Position numbers and translations under genes: made by a program. Below, one piece after another: positions 37,309 to 48,126 of a stretch of 64,000 bases of DNA. The notes below the pieces were generated by a model, which ran no database searches, was not told where the DNA came from, and saw nothing but the letters and a program-made list of their open reading frames with translations. The stretch is from Paramecium sonneborni (lineage: Eukaryota; Ciliophora; Oligohymenophorea; Peniculida; Parameciidae), in assembly GCA_905182985.1 (NCBI GenBank), contig CAJJDN010000005.1, positions 977,687 to 1,041,686 on the forward strand, written 5' to 3'. Numbering within the stretch: the stretch's first letter is position 1; each line of letters starts with the position of its first letter.

Positions 37309-40300
37309 ATGGATATTTATTAACTATTAAGTTTTGATGGATTCAACAACACTTTGGAGATCCTACTTAACAAAATGGCATGTTAAAAATTGCAATAGAT
37401 CTAAAATAATCTAAATATTATATGCATAATCGGATCTCAAAAATCTGGTAAAAGTTGGTTACTGAATAAATTGTTTATGCAAGGTTAAGGTTTTCAATCT
37501 AGTACTAAAGTATCAATCATAATAAACTCAAGGGATTTTATTTTACATATGATGGTTAATTGATAATAGATACAGAAGGATTGGGATGTGGTGATCAAAG
37601 AAAAGACATTCAAATTATATTACTTGCTTCTCTGTTATCTAGCGTTGTAATTTATTGCGGTAATTTTACAATTAATTTCCTTAGGTTATTCAGTTGAAGA
37701 TTTTGAACTCATGATTAATCTTGAAGATTATGAGGACATTCTCCCTCCTTTTATTTGGGTTTTAAGAGATATTTAAAATAAAGATGCTCTTTAACCTAAA
37801 GATCTACTTGAAAGATAATTCAAATCATAAAATAGAGTGAAAAAACATTTATTAAAACTTTTCTCAGATTGTGTCACTATTCCATCTTCTAGTGAAAGTA
37901 TAGAATTTATTGATTCCATGGCTTTATTAAGAAGAAAAGTACTTAATTATGCAAAACCTAAAAAAATCTATTAGAATATTTATCTTAATGGTCTTCTATT
38001 AGTTGACATGATTTAAATGGTTGTTGCAAAATTCAATAGTAATCAACCTGTTGATTTAAGATAAATTACTGAAACTATTGTAGATAAATAATCTACTGTC
38101 TTATTGAATGAAGCCTTTAAAAAATATGAATTATAAATTACATAGCTCAAATTACCAACATGTTCATTTGAAGAATTAAAAAATCATCATAAAGATTCTG
38201 AACTCAAAGCTTTAGAATATTTAAAATCTAAAATCAATGATAAAGATTTAAATGATGATTTACATCAAATGTGCAAAGATACATTTAAAGAAATCTGCAA
38301 AAGAAATGAATAAGAAGCTACTAATTTATGCAATTCATTCATAAACTAAGAATTTTAAACATTATAAAAACGATTATCAGAATATCGCAGTATTTTAGAA
38401 TTTGAAAGAGATATCAAACTGTTCTATTAATTCTTATTAGAACATGGACCAAAAACTGTGTTAAAGTAATAAGTTTATTAAGAATTTTATAATAAAATGA
38501 TGACAGAAGGTACTAACATGTTTATTAAATAATAAAATTAGTAATAATAATAGTAACAATAACCACTTTAAATAAAAAATGAAAATATTTCTACAGAAAA
38601 GGATAAAACTATAAATGAACTTATATGCAAAGTTAAAGAATAGGAAAATAAAATTTATTCACAATAATCATCAATCAAATTATTAGAAGAATAATTATTT
38701 TCTTCAGAAAAATAATTAGAAATTCTTCAAACTGAATTAATTAAATAAAAAGAATTACATCAATAACAATTCAAATAATTTGAAAGAAATCTTTATTTAA
38801 AAGAATCAGAATTTAATAAGATGAAAGCACTTAATGAATAAAAAATCCAACATCTAACAAAATAATTAGAATAGAGTTAACGTAAAGAAACCTAAATGGA
38901 TTCTTCATTTCTAAATACTAAATCAGAATACACAATATAAATTAGAGATGTTTAATCTAAATATGAATAAATGATTACTTAGTTATAAGAAAGGCTTTTA
39001 GCATAAACTGATAAAACCTAATAACTTTAAGATTAATTAAATAATCTTGAACAATAAAATACTTAAGCTTAATTTAAATTGTAGAGTAAAGAGAGCAAGA
39101 TATATGAATAATAACAATAAATTTAGTTATTGAAGAATTCTGTCGTATAATTACCATAAATTGATAATTCAAACAATGAAGAAAATGAAAAATAAATAGC
39201 TAGATTGAAAGAAATTATTGAATCTTAAGAAGTATAATTAAAAGAAAAGACATCTTAATTAATACAATACAAATCAAATTTAGAAAGAGAACAAGCATTG
39301 ATAGCTTAAGAGAAATAATTCCTTGAAATTTAACTTAAAGATATTTCTGAATAATTAAAACTTGAAAAAAAGAACCATGAATAAACATTAAGTTTATTTG
39401 AAAGTTAAAATGATGTAAATAAAAGTTAAGTGTTTTCGAAGTAATATATGGAAATGAAAGATATGCATTTAAATGAAATGAAATAATTAGAATAGGAATT
39501 TGAAATCTAAAGAAGAAAAATGTAATAATAGATAGAATATTTAAATTCAGAATTAAATAAAACTGAAAGTCAGTTATTATATTAATAAAATGATTTTAGT
39601 AGAGAACTGTAATAAGCACAAAATTCGATTCTTAATTATGAAGATAATATTTAAAGATTGAATAAAGAATTTATGTTATTAGAATAATAAAAGGCAAGAA
39701 TTTAAAGAGAATTGGAAGAGAAGTTAATTTTAAAAACAAAGAGTCATTAATAAGAAATTGAGGAATTGAAAAAATAGAATATAAATGAATATCGATTATT
39801 ATAAAATAAAAACGAAGAATAAATTTCATAATTAAGATAAATGTATGATATAGAGAGACAAAAGATTGAATAAAAATTTATGGAAGATAGAAAGATTATG
39901 GAAGTAAAGTATAATTAAATGGTGGAAGAGTTGGAAAGTTAATTTGACAATAATTAAGATGAAGAAATTTAGAAGCTTTAAAAAAAACTTAAATAAAACG
40001 ATTTATAATTGCAATAATTATAATAACATTTGTAAAATGAAAATGATTTGAAATAAAAATAGATTTTAACTTTGGAATAAGTAAATAGTTCATTGAAAAT
40101 ATCCATTCAATAATATTAGGAAGATTAATTAAATTTATAAAAGCAAATACAAGATTTACATTAAATTAATTAAATCAAGGAAGAAGAACTTAATATTTTA
40201 AAATAATAAGGATAATATGAATCATTGAATAATAATAAATAAGATCAAATTGAAAAAATTAAATAGAGTAATTAATTAGAAAAGCAAAAATTCAATGAAT

Positions 40301-41642
40301 AAATTATTGAATTGAGGAAATAACTTGATGATGCTTAAGATGAAAATATTAAGATAAAAGTTGAATATGAAAAACAATTGGCATTAATCACATAAGAAAA
40401 TGAATTTAATTCACATAAATTAGAATAACTATAAGTTTAAATAAAAAATTATGAATCTAAGAATTTTACACAATTAATTAAGATTGAAAGTAATGTTTCT
40501 TAGTTAACTCTCGAAACTGATCTTAAAGAATAGCAATAAAAATATGAAAAATTAAGATAATAATATAAGGAATAAGAAATAAATAATAATAAAATTGTTG
40601 TTGATTTACAATAATAAATAGAATAATTAAAAATTTAATTATAAGATGAATAAAATAGTTAATAAAAAAAAAATGTAAATATACCAGTCTAATAAAATGT
40701 TATTCATTCAAATACTTAAGTTATAAGTTAATTAAAACAATAAAATGAAAATTTGTAAAATGAAATATAAGAAATGAAATCATTACATGAAAGAGATGCA
40801 TTACTATGGGAAGGTAAATTTAAATTCTTACAATAATAAAAAGATTAATCTAAATAAGATTTATAGGAGGCAATGAAAAAGTTTGAATTTACTATAAATC
40901 ATCTCTAAAAAGCTAGATAATAGGATTTAGAGGAAGAAAGTAACTCAATTTCTGAGATGTTAGTAACTTTAGAGAAAAAGTATTAATTATAAGTTTTAGA
41001 TCTTACAGAGCATCATTAAGCAATAGTTAATGAATATGTAATGAAGATTGAATAATTATAAAAAGAATTAAATTTGAACAATGTATCAAATTAAAATTAT
41101 CATAATGGAAGAGGTGATTTTAGTGACATTTCTTTACTTTATGAAAATCAAATTGAATAATTAAAATTATAATATGAAACAAAAATAGAAGAATTATACT
41201 TAAATCATACTGAAGAGAGATAGATTTGGAGAGCTAAATTAAGTGAAGTAGAAGAGAAATTAAAAGAAGCTGAAATTAGAAGATCAAATATGGTATTTGA
41301 ACATGAGAAGGAAAGAGCAAAATGGAATATTGAAAAAGATGAGTTAAAATATTAGAAAAGTGAACTTTAAGAATAATGTTCTAATTTAGAATAATAAAAG
41401 AATAAATCTGATAAAAAAAATAAAAAAGTTGGTACTATAAGAACAAGATTAAGTCCAAACAAATCTCCTGGTAATGTTTATTTAATATATTAGGAACATT
41501 TTCAAATGCATCTAAATTAGGATAATCTTTTGATACTTTCTAATAAGCAAGTATGGAACTTCCAGAAGAAAATAAATCGATTCATTTAAATCCTGGAGAA
41601 TCATTCGAAGCTTATTATTTAGCATAAAAAAAGTATGATTGA
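37309..41642 (+). CDS. GBP-like large GTPase fused to a ~1,000-residue coiled coil
   Basis: GTPase domain of the guanylate-binding-protein/atlastin class. G1 is IICIIGSQKSGKSWLLNKLF, the G3 region is FYFTYDGQLIIDTEGLGCGD, and the G4-type RD motif is PFIWVLRDIQNKD. Two introns interrupt it: 23 nt (37510-37532) and 25 nt (37660-37684). A helical domain (IYQNIYLNGLLLVDMIQMVV) follows. From about 38500 to 41400 the frame is an unbroken heptad coiled coil rich in Gln, and a Ser/Pro tail across a 23-nt intron ends at TGA 41640-41642. ATG 37309 is chosen because upstream frames do not join. About 1,420 aa, far longer than animal GBPs (~590 aa). Function unknown; GBP members remodel membranes. Confidence 0.82.
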
Positions 41643-41667
41643 TAATTAATATATAAATTTATTATTA

Positions 41668-42561
41668 ATGTTATTTGTAAAACAATAAGATTATAATCCA
41701 ATTGAATAATATCAACCTACTTCACTGAATTATGGTTCAGGTATTTATACACCATAAAAACCTAAAATTGTATATAATAATGGGATTATTAATCAATAAC
41801 CAAGAACTAGATCTGAGAGAGTACTTTAATGTATAATAATAGGAATATTAAAAAGATATGGATATAAGATCTGTTGGTCCTAGAGTGTAATAGATCTGTA
41901 AATATTTTAATTAAAATTTAGATTAAAAAAAAGATGATATGAAAAGTCTTCTGCACAATGCAATGCCTGATTCGACACTTTTTCAGGCAGGTATGTTTAT
42001 TATTTGAAAAGCCAGAACGAGATAGATTTGCATAAGATTTTGCTGCGGAAGATAAAAAATAAAGAGAACTACAATATAAACTTAAATAATTATCTTATGA
42101 ATCAAGAAGATTAGCTAATCTTTAAAGAGATGGAATATTATGGTAGCGAAATGAAGAGTATATTATTAAAGTACTTTATCAAATTATAAAAGGATGAATA
42201 ACGCAGATAATATCACTCTGAATAATTTACAAGAGGTAAAAGAAACACTAATGGACTGGCTTACAATCCTATTACTTTGGAGTATGCTTAAAATGAAGCT
42301 GGTTAAAAATTGAAAAGATATGATGAATAACATCAAGTACGAAAATTTGTTAGGGCAAAAAATTTAGATTTTAGAGCTAATAGTGGTTATAATGTCTTAA
42401 GTGGTAAATTAAAATAAAAGAGATTAATAGGTTAGGAAAGATAAGGAGTTGATTAAATAGTCCCAGATGAATTAAGATCAGATTATTAATAAAGGGTTAA
42501 AAATTTATAAAATTAATTAAATTTAAAACATTATGCCTTCTAATAATAAATATTTTAATGA
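41668..42561 (+). CDS. Probable ciliary/cytoskeletal protein, unknown
   Basis: MLFVKQQDYNPIEQYQPTSL start; introns of 22 nt (GTACTTTAATG..), 25 nt and 22 nt restore a frame reading SVGPRVQQICKYFNQNL and KKDDMKSLLHNAMPDSTLFQ. It then continues ERDRFAQDFAAEDKKQRELQ, YESRRLANLQRDGILWQRNE and EQFTRGKRNTNGLAYNPITL. The end carries RAKNLDFRANSGYNVLSGK. The final motif (RA..LDxRxNxGYNxxxG) resembles segments I associate with flagellar-associated proteins, without a firm name. About 270 aa. It starts 26 bp after the GBP-coil gene on the same strand. Confidence 0.7.
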
Positions 42562-42758
42562 AAAATTATTATTTATTTAATATCGAATATAAAATATATT
42601 TTAAATATCTACTGATTTTACTTTTATAATAGTTTTCTGCTTTTTATATTTAAAAGAAGTGGCATATCATTTGCTTTAAATTATTATTTAAAACTTGAAT
42701 CTTATTTAGTAAATATTAAATTAAATTCTTTAAACAAAAAAGAAATGCTATAAGAAAA

Positions 42759-43552
42759 ATGTAATATATAATTGTTTCTATTTATTATAATTTAAATGCT
42801 AAAGATCTTATGAAAGATATTTCTTTCTTAAAGCGTCTAAATAAGGTATTATTTATAAATCTCAATTAATATTATTTAGATGATTTTAGAAAATATTTAG
42901 AAGGAATAGGATTTATAGGATAATGATATGGTATAAAAAATTTTGGAAGCCTTTTAAGCCTGTATAAAAAGGATCTAATGGAAGAAATAAAAGTTTCAAG
43001 AGTTAAAAGATCAAATGAGGAAGAAAAATCTTAAAATTAAATTGTTTGAAAATGGTAATAATTTCATCAATAAATAATATTATAGATCATGATAAAGAAC
43101 ATTAAAGAAGTAAAAGAAATTATCAAATATAGAAACGTAAAATAAAGAAATATGAATGTAAGATATGTAAAAACACTTATGATCAATATAAATATAAATA
43201 ACTCGGAAGACATAAAAGAAAAGGATATCCATGGGTTTAATATTCAGCTCTTAGTTTTTATGAGCAAAAACTATGAGATTTATCCAAAATTATATATAGA
43301 TTTAAAAATTTCAATTCAAAACAATGTTTATAATCTCTAATTTTAGATGAGCTTCCTAATTTTTTAAAGGTTTTATTGAAAAATAAATATAAAGGATTAA
43401 TTTTTCTTTAAGTTAATTCAAAATAAAAATTTTGGAAGATCAAATTAATTTTGAAATATTGTTCTACAATGTTTACTAAAAAATAAAGAAAAAGTTTGTT
43501 AAAATGTGATATTTACTAATAAATATTATGTTCTTTAAGTAAAAAAGGATGA
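42759..43552 (+). CDS. Small CxxC zinc-knuckle protein, unknown
   Basis: Model: MQYIIVSIYYNLNAKDLMKD, a 34-nt intron (42846-42879), MILENIQKEQDLQDNDMVQK, a helical stretch, a 31-nt intron, then YECKICKNTYDQYKYKQLGR and HKRKGYPWV. This C-x2-C with a following His and Lys/Arg is finger-like, but the second histidine of a classical C2H2 is missing. After an in-frame TGA at 43274-43276 the same frame continues coding-like (LSKIIYRFKNFNSKQCLQSL, ILDELPNFLKVLLKN) to TGA 43550-43552. A 24-nt GTT..GAG intron (about 43252-43275) would remove that TGA. Function unknown; the 5' start is uncertain. Confidence 0.55.
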
Positions 43553-43703
43553 TTATACAAAAAGTTTTATTGTTGAATAATGATTTATTTTATATAAAAT
43601 GTCTAATTAAATTATATAAATATTCTAAATTCATGAATTTAATATTATTATCTAATTATAGTTAAGATAAAATCAAAAAAGTATTTTTATATTAATTAAT
43701 ATA

Positions 43704-46700
43704 ATGGATTAATTACAAGAAGGTGATTATGTGACAATATTGAAAGATCCAATAAAAAATGAAAAAGGATTCATTAAATATGTTGGAGAATTAGAGGGTA
43801 GATCTGGTACATTTTATGGAATTCATTTGGATGTAATTTGAATTAAATAATTATAGAATAAACTTGGTACTCATAATGGTACATTATAAGGAAAGGAATA
43901 TTTCAATTGTCCAGATGGTCATGGATTGTTCATTACAGGAAATCATTTAAAAAAAGCGAGTATTGTGAGAGATGCAAATAAGTAATTAAATTAATAATAA
44001 TAATTAGAAAAACTACAAAAGTGACAAAGGATGAGCCTAAATAATAAAAATTAAAGACAAGTGCTAGTACTGCTGCAGTTGTTTAAAAATCATAAACATA
44101 AGCATAAACTTAATAAGGAGGGAATTAAACTACAAAGTAAACAACTCTTAAAAGAAATGAGTCAAAAAAGGAGACTGTAGTAAAAAGAACAGTTGAAGAA
44201 TAAATAGAAGAGAGATTGCCAACTATAGAAGCAGAAGATATTTAGGATGTAAAAAAAATAAAAAATTTTAGCCACAATAATTAATTAAGCAATAATAAGA
44301 ACCTGAACCTTAATTTTTAGATCATTAATAAGAATTAGATAGTGTTAAATAGTAATTAAATGCTTTAAAAATTGTTGCAAATGATTACAAGTTAGAAAAT
44401 AAATCATTGAAAAAGAAAGTAGACTAATTAGAATAAGAAATAACAGAATAATTGGAAGATTTAGATTCTTATGAAAAATTAATTATGGAATGTGAATAGT
44501 TAAAATCTGATAAAGATATTCTAACTTTAAAATTTTAAGAGTAAGAAGCCACAATATAATAATTACAATAATAGGTAAGTTAATTACAATTTGAAAAAGA
44601 ATTAGCAGATTTAGAAATTGAAGAAGCATTAGTTACTTGTGGAGCTAATCTTTAAGTAGGTACTTAAGAATCAAGTGAAGTTGCACTTAAAAATACATAA
44701 TTGTAAAAAGCTTTGGGTTAATTGAAATAAGAATATGATGATTATAAACAATAGAAAATAATTGAAATTTAATAATATTAAATTAGATTGGAAGCAATAC
44801 CATCATTAAATGAAAAGGCTATGAAATGTACAAAATTAGAAAGTTAAGTAAAAAAGTTAACAGAAGAGAATTAAGAATTATGTTAAAGAGTTGATGAAGG
44901 ATAGGCATTATAAGATATGATAGAGAAAATGACAGAAACATTGATGAAAAAAGATGATATTATTGAAGAATTAAGAAATTAAGTTAAAACAATAAATGAT
45001 GAAAAAAAATTAGATTAAGAATTAATTTAAACTTTATTAGATGAAAGTAGTTCTTTAGAAAAAACATTGAATGATATGTAATTTAAATTAGATTAAGCTA
45101 ATGCTTAAATTAATAATAATTCAAATGATATATAAGAGAAAGATTTACAAATATAAAGATTAAAAGCAAAAGTAGCTCAATTAAATAAATAATTTGATCA
45201 ATAAAGATTAGAAGAGGATACTAATTAAAATGAGAACTTAAAAAAAACATTAGTAGATGAAATAAATCTTAAAAATTAGGAGTTGTTATTATAATAAAGA
45301 GATACCTATAAAAAGTATATGAAAGTTGCATTAAATAATATTGAAATAAGAAATCAAATAGCATTAAAAGGAATTATTATTTATAAATCATTACCATAAG
45401 ATTATTGTACAAAACTAAAATTCAACCTCTTAGAGCCTATTATTTTAGTAAGAAAATTAAGTGAAAAGTCAATGTTAGTAGCAGATGAATTTTTATAACA
45501 ATTAGAAAATCGAAGTGATAAATTAATAAGAGAAGAATTGTAAGATTTAGGATTTTGGATGTTAAATGCTCATAAATCACTTTCTTAATTGAGTGATTTA
45601 TGTAATATATTTACAATATATTTATAAAATTAAACAGACAGAGAATCATTAGAGAAAGTTGCTAGAAATGGAATACTTTTGAATTAATTTAAAATTGCTG
45701 ATACTTTAGTTGATATGATTATATAATGTGTGCAAAATGAAAAAATTAGCACATAACTTTCATTATCAGAATTACAATTTGCAATTTAAAGAATCAATGA
45801 TGATTTAAGTAATCTTGAGATTCAAGAAGGAGCAGTAATTGAATCCTTACTAAATCAAATAGTATAAAAATATAGTTATTCAATCTTTAATTTTAAAGTA
45901 ATCATTAATTAATAAACTACTTCAATTCTTCAACAGATAACTGTTGATTAATTAATTGATACTTTAATATAGAGATGTAAGGAACTATCAAAATAACTAC
46001 GTTATGGTAGATAATGTTGGGGAGGATATTTTAGCAGAAAAAATGATAGATTCACAGAGTTAATAAATTATTTATAATAGTTATTATAGTAAGATTTGAA
46101 TAAGTTAGAATTAGATTAATATAAATCATATATATCATGTTAAGGAGAATCTGTATCATAATCCTATAGAGATAGATGTGTATCTATTGTCCATTTATTA
46201 AATTAAATTAATTAATAATTTGATGAATAGAATATAAACGAAGAATTTTTATCAAATAAGCCTACTTAACATTCTTATGCATAAACATCTCTTTGGGCTT
46301 AATGGTAAAAGGAACTAAAATCTTAATTATCTGATATTTCATATACAATTGAATCTGAAAAGAGACTGAAAGATGAGTTATAGAAGTTATAATAAGAGAA
46401 ATCTCAAATGTATTCTGATTGTGTTGCATTACGTAAAAATAAAGAAGCTTTAGAAAATAGAGTTGTAGATTTATAAATCAAAGCTGATAGAGTACAAGTT
46501 CTTGAAAATGAAAAACAAAGACATTTGGAGAAAATTAGAGGATTTAATGAAGCATCAGAATTAACAAGGAAAGAAATTGATAATTTAGAAAACAAATTGA
46601 AAGAAAGTGAAGAGATAAAGAAATAATTAGAAGAACAAATTACTTTATATTAATAGTAATAACCTAAAAACACTTTCTTAGATTAACTTCAAGGTCGAAA

Positions 46701-47073
46701 TTATAGAAAAAGTGGTACTATGATGTTAATTTAATCATCAAATAACCTAGATTCAGAGAATAATTTTAATAATCTATAAGAATTGACAATCAATAAAGGA
46801 ATTGAGGCAGTTTTACTGAAAGAGAATCAACAATTAAAACTATATAAACTAAGAGATGAAATAATTTCAATAACTTCATCAAATGAATAATCTTAAATAG
46901 ATGAGAAGTTATTATAAATTAGAAAATTAAAAATGAAATAATTAAGAAGTATGGCATTGAATGAAAAATTTGATGCTAGAAACTAAGCAACAAGATTTTA
47001 TGTCAAGTAAAGTGGAATTAAAATTACAAATACAGTCTTGATGGATACTTTATAGGCAATTATTGCAGTTTGA
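43704..47073 (+). CDS. DCTN1: Dynactin p150-Glued subunit (CAP-Gly)
   Basis: The N-terminal CAP-Gly domain reads KGFIKYVGELEGRSGTFYGI, then, after a 24-nt intron (43833-43856, containing TGA), NKLGTHNGTLQGKEYFNCPD and GHGLFITGNHLKKASIV. A Gln/Lys/Thr-rich basic linker is joined by 26-nt and 23-nt introns. About 750 residues of coiled coil follow (VDQLEQEITEQLEDLDSYEK; LTEENQELCQRVDEGQALQD). The middle globular block near 45350-46100 (YTKYMKVALNNIEIRNQIAL and on) corresponds to the p150 C-terminal dynactin domain region. Ends LMDTLQAIIAV at TGA 47071-47073. p150 links dynein to microtubules and cargo. Length and domain order match DCTN1. Confidence 0.92.
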
Positions 47074-47114
47074 AAATTATGAGTTGAAATAAAAATATAA
47101 TAATATATAAAAAG

Positions 47115-47393
47115 TCATTATAATCTTCTATTATTAGTTCTCTTTAATATAGATTTTTTATTTGATAAATTTTAAGCATTTTCTAAGTCAAGAGATGGAT
47201 TCATCCATTCAATATTTTTGAGTCCTTAACATTTCAACACTTATTTTTTAATTTAAGTGACTTCTTTGTCTGGATGATAGTTAAGTACAATAAGAAGGTC
47301 ATTAAATTTGATTTCCTTACAATTTTCATCTAGAAGCAAAGGGTCTTCATCTATCAGTTCATCTTTTTGTAAGGGATTCAAAGGCGTAGGCAT
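47115..47393 (-). CDS. 92-aa protein, unknown
   Basis: A clean intronless frame: MPTPLNPLQKDELIDEDPLL, then LDENCKEIKFNDLLIVLNYH, PDKEVTQIKKQVLKCQGLKN. It ends NNRRLQ at TGA 47115-47117. It is acidic at the N-terminus, basic at the end, with no signal peptide or membrane segment. It is convergent with the dynactin gene (41 bp apart). I do not recognise it. It could be one of the small ciliate-specific proteins. Confidence 0.7.
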
Positions 47394-47542
47394 TGAAATT
47401 TTTTATATTGGTGAAAAGGAATTCATAAAAATACAATTTATTATAATAACCAAAAAAGATATTGAGTTGATGTTTATAATGTGAATTTTATTCTTGATGA
47501 TTCATATTTAATCATATAATTTAACAAATTAAGATATTTCTA

Positions 47543-48112
47543 ATGATATTTAATATATATAATTAAGTGTATATATTTAATATTAATTATAAATTTAATC
47601 AATAAATAAATAGTAAATAATAAAGGAATTAGTTGAATAAAGAATAGGAATATGAAAATGTTCTTGAGTTACTTAAACATTTGCAAAAAAATATTAAAAT
47701 TTAGTTAGGAATGCAATAGAAACTTCAATTAATTGGGAGTTTACTGAAAACTATTTTTAGTGATTTATTTCTTGCAGGCTTTTATGAAGTTTTAGATGGT
47801 ATGATGTATAAGATGAAAAATTAGATAAATATTTGGAAATAGATCAATATTAAAGTACAATATCTACAACATCTAGAATTGAGAAAGGTAATGATAATGT
47901 AGTTAATGAGGGTTGAGGAAAAGTTCAGATTCAAGAAGATATGAAAATTTGATTAGAAATAGAGATAATAGGAAAAATAGAATGAAATAGTAATTCCTAT
48001 AATAAAGAATGGGATTGTGTATTATGTTTTATATATTGATTCTGAACACTTGTCACGATTTAATGAAGTGGATTCTAAGTATTTATAAATAATTTTTGAG
48101 TATTTAATTTGA
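47543..48112 (+). pseudogene. GAF-domain (fRMsr-like) gene, probably decayed
   Basis: The 3' end is a convincing free-methionine-R-sulfoxide-reductase/GAF signature: EIVIPIIKNGIVYYVLYIDS, then EHLSRFNEVDSKYLQIIFEY to TGA 48110-48112. Upstream fragments fit the same family (LQLIGSLLKTIFSDLFLAGF, YEVLD; DKYLEIDQYQSTISTTSRIE, KG). The frames change more than once and only some changes are explained by 23-26-nt introns. The cysteines expected near the TSRI and RGVCG positions are not found, so even a repaired copy would lack the usual fRMsr active site. Either a pseudogene or a GAF protein with introns I missed. It abuts the P5A ATPase start (15 bp). Confidence 0.55.
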
Positions 48113-48126
48113 TAAAATATTAATTA

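Noticed and set aside
42562..43700. Transposase or zinc-finger mobile element around the CxxC protein
   Set aside because: No terminal inverted repeats, no DDE-like spacing and no second histidine; a cellular small protein is the simpler reading.
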